64,000 nucleotides of DNA from Turbatrix aceti (taxonomy: Eukaryota > Nematoda > Chromadorea > Rhabditida > Panagrolaimidae). The position numbers and the translations under genes were made by a program. Position 1 is the stretch's first letter, and each line of letters starts with the position of its first letter. A model generated the notes under the pieces. It did not search any database. It worked only from the letters and a program-made list of their open reading frames with translations, and had not been told where the DNA came from. The stretch is taken from the NCBI GenBank assembly GCA_963969345.1, contig OZ017770.1, positions 10,906,180-10,970,179 on the forward strand, read 5' to 3'. This document shows, piece by piece, positions 13,901 through 27,100 of this stretch.

Positions 13901-14124
13901 AAGCTAAGAGGGATTTTGACGTGATTAAATGCGGGTATTAATTTAAATTATGGTACTGTTGTATTAATATTAAATCCATCTCCCTTTGGATAGGCATTCA
14001 CAGTCACCTACGTAAAAAGTTGTAAATGAAAACGGAGCAAAAAAATAAATAGTAACAGGGACACACCAGCGGCCTTGCCTTGCGCCTTCAGTAAGCGTGT
14101 TGGCTTTTTAGATTCACGCTCACG

Positions 14125-14145
14125 TACACACACATATATATACAC

Positions 14146-14176
<31 letters not shown>
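14125..14176. repeat. CA/TA microsatellite
   Basis: An imperfect dinucleotide tract: (CA)n, then an uninterrupted run of TA units, then CACACA. It explains the Tyr-Ile repeats seen in both strands' apparent reading frames here. Confidence 0.9.
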
Positions 14177-14177
<1 letters not shown>

Positions 14178-14984
14178 TCATCGTCAACACAACAACACCA
14201 TCACAGCAACCAAAAATGCATAAGACGGCAGGCAACACCGCGACCACCACACGTGCATTTTTTTCTCCTGCACGCTGAACTTTACTCACTCGGGGAGCTT
14301 TTGTCGATAAGTTGTCTTCAGTTTTGGGGGTAATACACACGCTAATGTAAAAAACGGTGGTATAAAAAATTTTTAATCAAAAAAAGAGATAAAAAAAATT
14401 AATTGCGCTTTTTTTGTTTTTTTGCATGTTTAAAAAAATGTCAACGGCGGGAAACAGCAACTGTTTCATTCCAAAAAATGGTAGTTTTTTAGTCCTCCTT
14501 GAATGACAAAAAAACCATCACAAATAACGAGCCCCAACAACACCCGCGTTTTCTTTTCAGTTGCCGTCCCGTCCTTCTCATTGCAGGAGTGTACTCTCGC
14601 ATCATCGTCACATTGGTTACGCTGTTAAAGATTGTATGATAAATCATACATTTTGTGAGCTGGGGGGATAGAGTATTTCTTTCCTTTAGTTTTCCGTTGC
14701 ACAATCTGATCTCTATCTCTGTTCAGTCTGTGCTGCACACAGACAAGAAAAGCATTCGGAATATCTAAATTGTAGGTAATTATTTTCAATTATTATTTTT
14801 TTGGCATCGTTTGTAACATTCATTATAATTTATTTAATTAATAAATATTGAAAAAAAACACACACAAGACCAATATAATTTTTTGGGAGCACATTTGAGA
14901 TGCCTCTGTCATTTGGTAGGGGTAGATAATATTAATAATATGCATATTGTCATCAGAAAGATAAAAGCATAAACACGTAATACA

Positions 14985-15495
14985 TTAAGCAACTGGAATA
15001 TCACGTCTGGCAACCAATAAGTACAAAACTGGATACTTCTTAATGTACTTAACGGCTTTTTCGTGCGTTAGCATGGTGAAGTCGTGTCCATTTACCTGTA
15101 AAAATTGTAATTAATGTTTTTCTGCCATACAATTTTTTTGAGCGTTTCTCAGCAAAATCGAGATACATACACGTACCTGCATGATTTTATCGTGCTGTCT
15201 TAGTCCTGCTTTTTCAGCGGGCGAATCGGCATCGATTTGTGTGATGTAAACACCCTATTCAAAAAAATTGGGGTGAAAATGCAGTCTTGCAAAGAAAAAA
15301 AATAAAACTTACAGAATCAGGATACAGGTAGGGAGCTTTGGCTGGATCTTGATCAATTCCTCCTCCAACCCTAAAGCCAACCTTATATGCAGGCATGCCA
15401 TTTTCATCAATGTAATCCTCTTTTTTTAATACTACGGCAATGCAAAGACACTCCAGAGGCTGACCTGGCTGATGTCCATAGGCCGAAAACGGCAT
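14985..15495 (-). CDS. TAX1BP3: TAX1BP3/TIP-1-like single-PDZ protein
   Basis: This small cytosolic protein consists of almost nothing but one PDZ domain. In other animals TIP-1 binds C-terminal motifs (for example of beta-catenin and Kir channels) and competes with scaffolds. Exons on the minus strand: 15495-15313, 15254-15177, 15095-14985, giving 123 residues; human TIP-1 has 124. The signature V-G-F-R-V-G-G-G-I-D-Q-D-P is almost the mammalian sequence, and it is followed by G-V-Y-I-T-Q-I, S-P-A-E-K-A-G-L, H-D-K-I-M-Q-V-N-G-H-D and T-H-E-K-A. A strong acceptor (TTTTTTACAG) lies about 35 nt upstream of the ATG, consistent with a 5' UTR intron or a trans-splice site. Expansion of the N-terminal loop (K-K-E-D-Y-I-D-E-N-G) is the only notable difference from vertebrate members. 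Confidence 0.92.
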
Positions 15496-16890
15496 TTTTG
15501 CAAGATGGATAATCCTTTGACAGAAAAGCTGTAAAAAATATTTTTCAAGAAAATGTTTCGGCCACGGATGACTAATGCAAACTTGCGTTTGTGTTGTGCT
15601 CAGGGACAAGACATGAGTCACGCAAAAAAGCCTTATCGCGAATGAGCAAAAAAGAGTACTCAATTTTCTGGAAGGCAGAATAAAGAATGTTGCCTGTTAA
15701 CGCAGTGTTCAAAACAAGTACAAAATGAATATAAAATAAAAATTCGATGGCTGTGTGTGTGTTTATGCGTGTACGGGGGTCTGCGTAGAGATGATTCAGG
15801 AAATATCAAGCCCTAACTGTCATGAATTAAAGGTCATCATACAAAGGGACGGAAGAGGAACGATACATACCTGGCGATAGACCGAGCATGTTTATTATTC
15901 ATGACATGTCATAACGACTTATATTTACATATGTTTATTTTGCTTAAAAAAATACAAATAATGCAAGACCGTCGATTACAATTAAAATCCCTTTTTATCC
16001 CGTGCAAAAAAAATGCAAGAAAAAAAGTCTGATTTATCACATCAATGACGTGTGTTCAAAAAAAATTTCAAAAGATTTATGGAAAAAACGCTGGAGTCGT
16101 TAGCCCGCCGGGACAAAAATAAATCTTCATTGCAATATTTTTTCATTTGTTTCTTCCTTCGTTTCTTTCAGCTTTGTGCAGTTTTGCTTTGATTTTCGAA
16201 AATAGCGAGTGATTGTAAACAGTCTCACTTTGTTATGCTGACAGCAAAAGTGCGCTGACCTGGGTTAAAAAATTGTTGGTCTCACATTTAAAGCAGACTG
16301 TTCTCGTAATTATGTATCATCACCCTCTGCGACTTCATCATCATTAACAGTAATGGGTGTTTTTTGTTTCCTAGTAAGTAATACTTTTGACCATCATTTT
16401 TACATCCTTGTTTTCAGAAACAATAATCAGTCGTTATTTAAAAAAAAATAATAGAAATAATTATTTGTTGTCCCACAAAATTGACCGTTACAGTTTTGTT
16501 GAATTTGAAAGGACAAAAAAACAGATGCAATGATCGTGAGGAAGGAAAACTATTTTACTTTAGGAAATAAAAACAGGAAAGAATCGCATGCACGCACATG
16601 AAATCAAACCAAACACGTATACTAAAGGGAAAAAGGAAAAAAAAAAGAAGGAAGAAGACCGAAGAAGCAAAACGTGGGGGCAGCGACACAATGATGACCA
16701 GTATTGGCAGGGGCGGCGTGTGTAAAAGGATGGAAAAACACAGAATGTAGTAGAAGGAAGAAGACGACGCACCACGAAGGGTGGAAAAATCAAATGATGG
16801 TTTCGATTTTTCTTTATCCATTTCTTTACGAATCAAGTTTGTTGGTTGTCGTAGACGTGCAAACGGCTGAGCTTCTTCACCATCGCGTTC
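15496..16890. other. Divergent intergenic region
   Basis: DNA between the TIP-1-like gene (-) and the nitrobindin-like gene (+), so it probably carries both promoters. It contains a TG-rich patch near 15750 and a purine-rich patch at 16620-16790. I see no conserved coding sequence. Confidence 0.5.
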
Positions 16891-17611
16891 ATGATTATAC
16901 ACGCTCTTTTACTTGTTTTCACGTCTCTGGCCATTCCGGCATGCGGAGAGTTGTCCTCACTCAACCAAAAAATAGCGTGGATGGTCGGACACTGGCGATC
17001 TGAATTTTCCGGAAAAGTATTTTGGCCAACGGTACCTACAATGACGTTCGGCGAAGAATTGATCGTTGCCGAAGCACCTCAAGCCAAATCATCTAGCATT
17101 CAATTTCTGAATTTTACGTGAGTTTTGTTCAACTTTGTCATGTTTAAATTTTACATCCGGGTTGGTTGCAGTGCCCGAGCATGGTCTCACTCAACAAAAG
17201 ACCACTTTCATGATGAATGGGGCTTTCTGACTGTGGATCCGAGTGGTAATGCGACTCTCATGACAGCTGGAAACAATGGTTTGTTTTTTATTTCTTCTAA
17301 AAGTATAATTAACAATAGTTCAGGATTCACGACATACGAAGTTGGAACATTGACCAATAACAAAATGGTTCTTACCCTGAAAGACATTGGTCGTATTTCA
17401 TTTTCTCGTGACTTGCCGGTCGAGGACGTAAGTTTTCGCTAAAATTTACTATTAAGCAGGCTCGTTTCTTGTCTTTCAGCTTCGACGAACATTTATTAAG
17501 CACGATGATACTTATATGGAGCAAATTCTTGAAATGCGAACGGCTACTCATCCTAAGACGGGCTACCTGGAGCACACTCGCGTTATCTACACAAAGCAGA
17601 AGAACAAATAA
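16891..17611 (+). CDS. Secreted nitrobindin-like (THAP4/DUF1794) beta-barrel protein
   Basis: Nitrobindins are small beta-barrels that bind heme and react with nitric oxide or peroxynitrite. Exons: 16891-17117, 17172-17278, 17324-17427, 17480-17611, giving 189 residues. The first 19 residues (M-I-I-H-A-L-L-L-V-F-T-S-L-A-I-P-A-C-G) form a signal peptide, so this member should be secreted or luminal, unlike the cytosolic plant and human proteins. The family pattern W-M-V-G-H-W-R-S-E-F, then F-W-P-T-V-P-T-M-T-F-G-E-E-L, is clear, as are the later H-D-E-W-G-F and the final strand G-Y-L-E-H-T-R-V-I-Y. Its His sits where nitrobindins place the heme ligand; that alignment is from memory and needs checking. 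Nearby genes are two secreted DM13 proteins, which makes an extracellular heme or redox role plausible but unproven. Confidence 0.88.
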
Positions 17612-17952
17612 TTATTTGACGTAATCTTCACCGACTGCTACTTTTTATCGGCCAATTGTGTTTTCTAACGGCATTTTTGTTTTATTTTAAACAATAATAG
17701 TTCACGTACTATATACAAAATGCAAAATAAAAAAAAACAGACTACAACGTGGGGATTAGCAAGCTGGAGGACAAGGAATTTGGCAAAGCGCATGAAGCTG
17801 ACGTTGACAAACAAAGACAGCAAGGCAACTCTTTTCTTTTTTTGTAGACGAGTCAAGTGTGATTTGTTTGTTAAATCAAGTGTTTTTTTTGCAAAAAAAA
17901 GAGATCGGTTTGAAAACCCTGGTGCTCACTGGCAGTCGTCACCCTGGCATAG
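17612..17952. other. Convergent 3' intergenic gap
   Basis: 340 nt between the stop codons of the nitrobindin-like gene (+) and the Skeletor-like gene (-). AT-rich, with no gene seen; 3' UTRs of both genes are expected here. Confidence 0.6.
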
Positions 17953-20581
17953 TTACATCAAGAGAGTCAGAAGTAAAGGTACAAGCATTGCAATGTAGCT
18001 CGTCGCCGTATTCATGCCACTGTTGGCGTCACGTGGTGTCAGTTGGAGATTGTGATGCTTAAGCCAGGCTTCGTACTGGTAAGGCTCTTCGACAAAATCT
18101 TCAAGATCATCAGGGAGATCATCCACAATATGAATTTTGTATCCCATGTTGTAGGTCGCGTAGCTCTGGTAGTAGAGCAGGTCAGGGGTTGATGCTTCAG
18201 GTGTAAAAGTCATCGTGGCGGCAGGAATATTTTCGTCGCACTTTAGTTGCAGCATCTGTTTGTACTCCCGGAACGAGTCGTAGGAATCTGGGTCGTCACT
18301 TGGTTTTTCCTGTGTCCAAAGGCAGAGGCCGCCTGCTGATTTATCTGGATTTATCCCGGCGTAGATGTGAACTTGCTAAAAAATAAGAAAAACGGTAATA
18401 AACAAATTATCATTGTCATCAGCGAGAAAAATACACTTACTTCTCGTTCGTCATTGGATAGTTTGGAATATCCTCCAAATGGATCATCCGAGATGTACAG
18501 AGGGTTATAAAAATTGCTTGTTGATTTGTCATTTCCACCTTGGATGATAAAGGTATACGTGACGTTGCGTTTCAAATAGATATCCGCAAGATATCCATTT
18601 ACATACCATACGTAATTGCCTGGACGTGCGTGCGCCATGTACTGGTATCCTTTTTTATTTCCAGGAACACCCAGTTGAAATGTAAAATTTTTGCGAGTTG
18701 ACGTTCCGAGCAGTGTATTGACCTGCCAGCCATCGATTCCAATAAGGTCGGCAAACGGTGTCTGTGGTGGAACGTAAGGAGGAATGCGCTGTGAAATATT
18801 GCTGATGGGAACCTGTCCAAAATTAACGTGGAACTTATAGCAATAAATAGCAAGCCAATCAATGTGATTGATATCGTAGGCCTCGGGCAAGTCGATAATA
18901 ATATCCTGTCCCCCTCGGTAGCGTTCGTTCATCGCAGTGATCAAATCTGGTGTGTCACGGTCACGAATTGGCACTTTGACACCGGCATCAGGTATGACAT
19001 TTGGTCCTCGACCAACAAAAAAGTACCCATCTAAAATAATGACGAATGTCGTATATAAATATTATGCAACCTGTCATAACGCCAACATACCCGGAGCTTT
19101 ATCGCCGTCAAATGTAAAGCCAAATATTTTGATCGTTCGCCGATTCAGGATCAAGATAGGACCTGAGCCCACGCTATACCGACTACCATGCAGCTCATGT
19201 GGCAAAAACTGTGGCCTTGGCACGATGAGACCGTCTTGAATGATGACACTTCCATAGTTACGCTGAAAGTGAAAGACAGCAAGGGTAAACTGACATATCT
19301 GACAGATAGTCAAAAACTTGCATCAAAGTTTAAGTTGAATAAACCGAAGCTTTTGAAGGATGTGACCTTGTGGAGTCCAGAGAGTGTCAAGACCACCCTC
19401 GCATTATCATATTTCTTGAGAGGTGCGACACCAAATTCGGGTGACGGTACTTTGAGTCCTTCCTTTGTGGGATTCTCAGTTCGATCAAGCCAAAAATACA
19501 CATCTACAAGGTAAAAAAATAATAAAAATGACATTAATTGAAAATTGTAAGTTGTAGTGTTCCCCCCTGCCGAACGCGCGAATTGCTCCATGTAAATTGC
19601 AATTGTTGCCCTAAGATCAGCTCACGACCTACATGAATGCGCATGTTCGTTGCGTTTCTTTCCAACAACCACAACGAAAAATAATTATTATGTCTTCTGT
19701 ATTATTTTCTTCTGTTTTTTTTTCAACAGTGTGCAAATTGATCTGATTTGGGCAATTTTACTCTTTCACCGGGTTTTGTTAGTCTACATATGCGCATTAG
19801 CGACAGATGCCGTGTACGGGAGACAAAAACAGTGGTAAATACATGCAGCAGGCACATAGAGACGCTTTACCGCAAACTGTTTAGCCCACCCGCGCGACCC
19901 AACCCGCTTTGGCCCGAAAATTGCGGCATGTCGTTCGACAATGGAAGGTCAAGGATTGGATGAACTATGCATGATCGAGACTTTGAATGTGCCGCTTTTC
20001 TATGTATTGACCAAAAGCTTTTTACAACAACGCAGCAAAGGGAGGCAACAAATAAAGAACATCATGCAAAACGGTTTTGTGTGATTAGAGCGGCATCGAT
20101 CATCAAATCCCTATTCTTAGCAGAACCGAGACTCTTTTACCCCATCAGAAAAGAACACAGCACATTGCTAATCCCTATCCTTTCTTCTATTTCAAGCGGA
20201 ATGAATTATACTTAAAAAATAGATGACTAATCATTTGTAAAAACAAGATATATGACGCGATAAGAACTGAAACAAACAATAGGCGCTGCTCGTCATTACC
20301 CCCTTCCCCGGCCCTTATTCGACACAACTTACCTTGCACATTTCCATTGTAAGTAAAATTAACCAGTTGAATGGCCGTCTCATTAATGACAAAAACTCTC
20401 CCCTGTACTTCGCCGTCGGATAGATTGGTCAAATCACCAATAAAGACACCGTACTCAACATCGTAATCGTTGAATGCGAGCTCACAGCTGACTAAAAAAA
20501 CATTATAATGAGAACACGATCGTGATCAACGTCACACCAACCTGTCAAACAAGCAGCCAGAAGGCAAAGTGTTAACCGCAT
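17953..20581 (-). CDS. Skeletor-like protein: two DM13 domains, cupredoxin-like domain, GPI-type tail
   Basis: Minus-strand exons: 20581-20542, 20491-20333, 19503-19322, 19262-19091, 19030-18441, 18375-17953, in total 521 residues. A signal peptide (M-R-L-T-L-C-L-L-A-A-C-L-T) is followed by DM13-1 (about 14-130) and DM13-2 (about 132-245). DM13 is a domain found in Skeletor and other extracellular proteins and proposed to take part in electron transfer. DM13-2 keeps the conserved Cys in H-I-D-W-L-A-I-Y-C-Y-K-F; DM13-1 has Phe at that place. Next comes the Skeletor-type cupredoxin-like segment (Y-V-W-Y-V-N-G, T-Y-T-F-I-I-Q-G-G-N, I-S-D-D-P-F-G-G-Y); no DOMON domain was seen. The C-terminus ends in a short hydrophobic stretch (M-L-V-P-L-L-L-T-L-L-M) like a GPI-anchor signal. 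The intron after 19322 only works in phase with a GC donor (GCAAGT). Confidence 0.8.
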
Positions 20582-23500
20582 ACGTGGTATGTTTTCTGCA
20601 AAAGAATTGATAAATATGCAGCAGCAGTAAAAAAAAGATTGCCCTACTCAACTGTAGCAGCAGACCCCTATTCCCCCACAAAAAAAAAGTTCACGCGTTA
20701 ATGTTGTGTAAAAACAAGGTCACTTGTAAGCAGCAACCCCTCCGCGGTCAAAAGGCAGGCAGGTACCACGGTAAAAATCAAAAATCCATATAATTGCGCA
20801 TTGAAGTGAAAACAATAGAAAAAGAGGCAATCTAATGTTGGAATGGCAAACGAAGGCATGGAATAGACTTCTGGATAGACATATGGTGTCGAAAGGAACA
20901 CGGACAAGATGTGCAAGCCGACAAATAATAAATGACCATGACAGCAACTGTCTGTCGTATATCGCGCACACTTTGAGGAGAAATAGTCGGTAGTCAGTCA
21001 TCGAAGAACGGAGGAACATCGAACGGCAAAAACGGAGGGGGTGAAAATCATGTACCATCTCTTTTGGGATAGCCTTGAGAACTCCGCCTTAAAATTTCGG
21101 GAAATGACGGAATGCAGATAAATTTAAAAAGAATAAAACGATAATAATTAAACAAAAAAATTATATGAATATCAAATAGGCAGGCCATGAGAATTAGAAC
21201 ACGCAAATAGCATTTTATCCGTTCGTTAGGAGGTCGTCATCGTTCGACGCCACAAGGCCGTCGCTAAAGCAAAGCAGCGCAAAGGAATATACTGGTAGTA
21301 AACAAAATTTCAAGGAGCACCTCGTTCGCTTTCTGTCCACTTCTATTGTCTGTACTGACTGACTGACCATCATCACCATACAGTTCTGATGTGAGGGCTT
21401 TTAACCCGTACATACAAATGAAGAAAGTGGATATATCGGTTGGGTAAAAGACCAAAAGTGTGCTTACTCCGTCCCCTCCTGACAAAACACGGTCGAGACT
21501 AAATGAATAAGAATGCCAAAGGCGTTAAAAGGATTTAAAATGACCACCACCCCCGAAGCCAAGTTTTCACTGCGCAGGAAGTTGTAAGCCGAATAATGGT
21601 AACGCTGCAAAATTGGCCGACAGGAAAGGAAGCCGTCCGATCGAAGTGTGTTATGCTGTACGGTGTGTCAAGAGGCTTTCATCTCATCGGCAAGCGTTCA
21701 GTAGGGGGGCAGTCAGTCGGCGACTCGACTCGGCACCTCTTTATTAGGGTCTCGCGAACCCATAAAAAAAGTCAGAAGTGCTACTCACCTGGAACGGCAA
21801 CTCACGACTTTCTTTGACTAGTACCTCACTACAAGGGAGGGGGGGTGGGGAAGGACGAAAGAGTGACCAACATTTTTTTCACTTATCCCATGCTAAAAAA
21901 GCTAAAAAACAAAAGACGGCATTCAAAGTCCAAAATTATCATTAAATGCCAGATTTTGGCTGGATGTCACCAGGCTGTCAGTCAAATGGGCAGGCCCCAA
22001 AGAATTTGCACAAATCTTGAACAAAATCCGAGTTATAAGACAAGTTCACTGACTTAGAAATGGGTACGCTGGCTCGATGACTAAACCCATGTCAAAGTCG
22101 TAAATTTGTCATTCACCCTGACAGGCAGCATGATCAGATAAAGGCAAAACTGGTGCTTGTCGTTGGGTTGTATCGAAAAAATAGAAAAAAATAGGCGGTC
22201 CGGTCATTGATGTGAGTTGGAAAAAAAGCTGGCAGAAAGACGAAGACGACGGATCATGACATACTACCAAAGGAACGTTGACAAAAATCGGTTAACTTTT
22301 TTTTAATCGTTAGCATCATGTCACAGAAAATGATAAAATCAGCATAAATATTTTTTTTGCTTTTTAAAAGGTATTTAAATTCAAATATTCAGGTTTAAGG
22401 AATAATACGTATATGTACGATAGATGTTTACCTAAAAAAACTATGATGCTGGTCAAGAGCACTTAGATAAACCATCATTGCGTTAGCCGACACGACTGGG
22501 TTGCTTGTACTCGATTACTTCGTCTTCATTTGACGCTAGAGTACGAAACAATGAACCATGCGCTAGAAAAACGACTCTATTTACGATTCTTTGACAAATC
22601 AACGTCGTAACGCAGCTAACCATCCGTAAGAAAAAAAATCGTACAAATTATACTTAATTTGAATGAGAAAATAGGACCATCAAGCAAGATATAACCCGCG
22701 CAGCAGACGGAACACGAGAGTGAAAGAGCATCGTCGGGCAAAAAGGGAAGATGGGGTAAGGAGGGGAGAAAGGGGGGGGGGGGAGATCAGATTCGGTTAC
22801 CCTCCTTTTTTGTGCAAAATGTAAGCTGGTTGTACGCCGTCTCTCTCTGGGTCTCTCAGCTTGACGCAAAACACCAAGGTATGGAGTGGACGAAAGCGAT
22901 AATGGCTCTCCAGATGCATTGAGTAATCGACAAACATTCGTGACCTTGACTGACGCGGAGAGTCAAACAAAAACCTGGCTACTGACCACAACCACACCAC
23001 TAACTACTACTACCACCACCACGCAACCAAGAAGAGAGAAAGAGTAAACGAGAGGAAAGTCTGAATTTCCGCTGAAATAAACGGACCCTCAGTCAGTGGC
23101 TTCGTTTCCGTCTACCTTTCAGGTATTAAAAATCAGGTCGTATCCAAGTATTGTTCCTAAAGAAAAGCGAAATGACGAACAGAAGCGGCGCCTCAATCAA
23201 CGATTTTTTAAATACATAAATCTGGTTTTTTAACAGATTTAATTAAAATCAACTGGAATCAAAATTGTTTGACAATCATTTTAGTCGGGATGATTTACAA
23301 ATCTCAGTCTAATCCGTGTGCTTTTTCTTGTTTATCTGGCATAAAAACAGAAAGAGAAAGGAGATAGATTTTTGTCCGAAAAACAATTGGTTACATGAAA
23401 GAAAAACGAAAGGATCATTGTTGTAAGGAACAATAATAGAGCCCATGAAGAAATGTAAAACTTTAAACTTGACTGAAAAGGTCACCAAAGTGTAACATGA

Positions 23501-24155
23501 ATCTTTTTTTGCTTTTTTCTCATTTCAGAAGTGGCGATTTATTTTTTCTTTTATTGTCAAACATGTTTTTAAAAACCTAGCACCTTGTATGACTACTATC
23601 ATTTGAGGTAATCTATACAAAAAAGACATTGAGGAAAATGTTTTTATACAGGTTGTGAAACAATTTTAGGATGACTAACTCCTGCGTACGGGTTTTCATG
23701 ATTTCTAAGAAGCCCAAACCACAACGCGATTAAGGTACACATGAGTTGGTCAGGGACAAAAGAAAAGTAACGAAACCAATATTTTTGAAAAAGAGTTCTT
23801 CAAGGTGGTTTCAACCCCCGCAAGACCTTGTCCGTTCTCAAGTACTTGGCTGACGGAGAGTGAAGCACTTCAGAAGCTTGAATTTAAATAACCAATAATT
23901 TTATAGAAATTCTACCAATATTTGGTTTATATTTATCAACAACAATCATCAACCTGTTTGCATCTAGGATTACACAAAAGCGGCACAAAAAGGAATAACA
24001 GGAGTACGGATATTATATTGAATAATGCAATTTGAACACGTCATGCATCAACAAATTATTCATAATAAGCGAATAGGCAAGTAGGCAGGCAATGCGTATG
24101 AGATCCAGCGAGACAGGTATCATATCGATGCATTTTTTGTAGCTTGACTGTTTTT
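20582..24155. other. 3.6-kb intergenic region
   Basis: Lies between the two minus-strand DM13 genes and so includes the promoter of the Skeletor-like gene. It holds purine-rich tracts and a poly-G run near 22770-22782. No conserved reading frame or RNA gene could be recognised. Confidence 0.5.
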
Positions 24156-27100
24156 TCAGTTCGTCCATTCGCAGACTGGGGTCTGAAGAATGTCGTTTTT
24201 TGTCAAGTTCGGATTAACAAAAAAAGAAGGGGTCTTACCACAACATTTTCTAAATCCGGTGGTAAGTGCATGTCGTTGTAGGGTAGGTACATGTGAGTCA
24301 GTGAGACTGATTGGGGGATTGAGAATACAGAAAACCAGAATACATCGCGGATGTTAAGATTTCCAGGAAGTCGAATAGTAACTGTTTCATTGTTGTAGTC
24401 TCTTAAAGACATACAATCAAATTCACGACTTTTTCTGCAAATAAAAAGTATAGGAAATTGAGGGTTATGTATCTGCAAGAACATACGTATCATATATGGG
24501 TACAATATGACCGTTGCCGTTTGGCAATACTTCCTTGCCGACCATAAACCATACAGGTACGCCATCTGTCTCTAACGTAAATTCAGTAACTTCAATTGTC
24601 TTAGTGTCTTTTATGTGAATTGGACCGGATTTTACTTTGTGTGTGCCAAACGATGAAAATGGTCGTAGCTGGACAATAGACGGGATGTAAAAACCGGGTC
24701 CCGTTGGAATTAGGACAAATGCGACGGGAGTCTAAATATTGAAAAATAAAAAAAATTGAACAAATTAAACGTTTACCTTCCGTTTGTGGTCGTAAATTGA
24801 AATCCAATGTGTTGTCTTGACAAATTGGTCATCTGGAAGTGTCAATAACAGTGGCTGAAAACCAGCGTACCATTCAAGTGGTTGAATATCTGTTGATATC
24901 GGAAATTCCACGCCTCGGTTCCCAGAGGGGGGCAACGTTGATGGCAGTGCTGCAGTTGTAGAAGGCAGGGGAGAAGTGGTAATCGTCGTCACTGTATTTG
25001 TTGTAGGTGATAAACTTGGTGAATTCGTGGATGTCCAGTTGGCATCACTCCAGCTGTCCAGCTCAGTTGCATTGAAAGACGCCTGGTCGAGAATTTCAGC
25101 CAGCTTATCTTCATCTTCTCCAAAAGTGGCACGAATTTTGAAGGGAAATGTTTTCTTTTCTTCGTAGTAGTTACTGAAGACATCTCTTTTCTCACGGGTA
25201 GTGTTCTTGCTGCTCAACACATTGTTCTCAGTTTCAGCTAAGGTCGTGTTCCTTGCAACAGTGTGGCGAATGCTAGCTTTGACAATTCGGATTTCTTTGA
25301 GGGCAAAAGTATCAATCTCCAGAGGCACAGGCTTCAGGTAGAACCCATTGTCATCCGGAATATTGTGCTTGGCACTTTCGGAGGAGTGTTTTTTGGGTCC
25401 TCCCCAAAAGGTTACGTTATCTGAAGAAAATGTCACATAAAATATGTAAATTTAAAACAAAAAATCGTTACCGTTAATGAAGGCAGGTTGGAAATGGAAC
25501 TTTGAAACGACAAGTCTTTTATTGTCGACCACCCACAGTGCTCCATTGATTCCATAGCTTTTTGTAGGGTCAATCTTTTCAGCGAAGCTGCCACAATATC
25601 GTCCATAATACGGCAACCAGTCTTCCTTAATTACAGGTTTGGTAATCGTTTCCGTATGGTTGGCCGGCTTCTTTCTGTTTTGCTGAATCCACTCGACAAG
25701 TTTGCGTTCCGTCTGGACAGGGGGTTTGGTTTCATTTTGCGGCTTGGGTGCTTCGGTGACATTTTTGGGATCCAGAGTGCTCAAACTGCTGGCATCCAAC
25801 TCGCCATTTTTTATGGCAGCTTCCAGGAGCTTTCGTTCCTCAAGTGGCAACGCGTTCAGCATATTGGCGAGCTCAGAGTCGCTTCCGTCTTTAGCGAGGA
25901 TAGAGTTGATCTGATCTTTATGATCCTTTGATGAAGCAATGAGTTCGGCAGCTTCCGCAGCTGCAGTCTCTGGCTTTACGATTGAATCCGCCTTGAAAGC
26001 CGCATCCGTGAGGGCAGTGCTTGTCAGCGGCTTAGTCGCCTTGCCTCCTAATACGTTGGAAACGGCAGAGAAAAGTTCTTGATTTTCATGCGATAGTAAG
26101 TTCTTCGCAATGCGTGCAATCTGTTCGACTGGTGAATCACGAGCCGTAGAAAGCAATTGAAGGGGATTAAAGTTACCAAGCGGGTTTGCAGGCGGTTGAC
26201 CGTTGATAGGAGTGATGGCGTTGCCAAAAAGGTCTGAACCAAGACCTCCAGTAGCAGGAAGACCCGCCGATCTGACCTGAGATTGTGAAAATATCGAATT
26301 GACAAAATTCTCCGGCTGAATTCCAGCAGGCTGCGGCGGATGAACCCCGAAGAAATTTGGGACGCCAAAGTTTTGGAAATTTTGTGGATTTCCTGTGTTC
26401 TGCAAAAGAGCACCTGCATGATTGGCGGTCAAAGTGGACACGCCGTTGGAAATTGGTACCGGTGGTTTTTGTGCCAAGCTAAAAGATGGTTGCGCTACGA
26501 CGGAATCTCGGATGTTAGTTGGAACAATTTGCACCTGTGGCTGTGGTCTGGACCTAAAAACAAAGAAAAATTTATGGTCGAAACAGGTGTAAGATCACCA
26601 ACAGTGCTGCCGGCATTAATTTCTCGTGTGTTGTTATTATTTCTCTGTGTGCATTTGTGGAGTACTTGTTTGGTCTTGGATTGATACTTTGATCTCCTGG
26701 AATAGATTGCACTCCATGGACAGGAACCGAGTTAACCGGCGGTGGCAAAACCATCTTCGTTGAACGCTCAAGGCTTGATGCATCATGATGATCAATGCTA
26801 AAATTAGTAATAAAGTATTGCACGTTCGAACAAAGTTCGTTTAATGCATTCAAACAAAAGTCATGTTTTTGAAACATTTGCACTCTAAAACACACATACC
26901 TCTGGTTTACGCGTTTATTTCCGCTAATGCCAACTGCTTTGGAAGACGCAAACTGTTGTCGATGTAATGCAGTATAATTAGAAAGCAAAGACGGGGATGG
27001 CGGTAGATAAATGGTTACGGGTCTATCGGGATCCTCATCGGGTCTGATTTCCATTGATTTTTGTTTTTCAACTTCCAGTTTTTTTCGGTACTGGGACCAA

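Larger units (their letters stand above)
8798..14984. other. 6.2-kb region without a convincing gene
   Basis: No conserved protein is readable on either strand. The stretch is rich in A- and T-runs, with a pyrimidine/purine-skewed patch near 9850-10200 and a (CA/TA) microsatellite near 14130. Several minus-strand donor-like sites (complement of CTTACC at about 10824, 10858, 11027) suggest 5' exons of the upstream bZIP gene. One of them, ending at 10859, is preceded by an open ATG reading M-A-G-F-S-P-S-A-S-I-F-S. The best reading is distal 5' exons, long intron and control DNA of the bZIP gene, but this is inference. Confidence 0.45.

Noticed and set aside
14008..14340. Tyr-Ile repeat protein on either strand
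   Set aside because: Translation of a CA/TA microsatellite.
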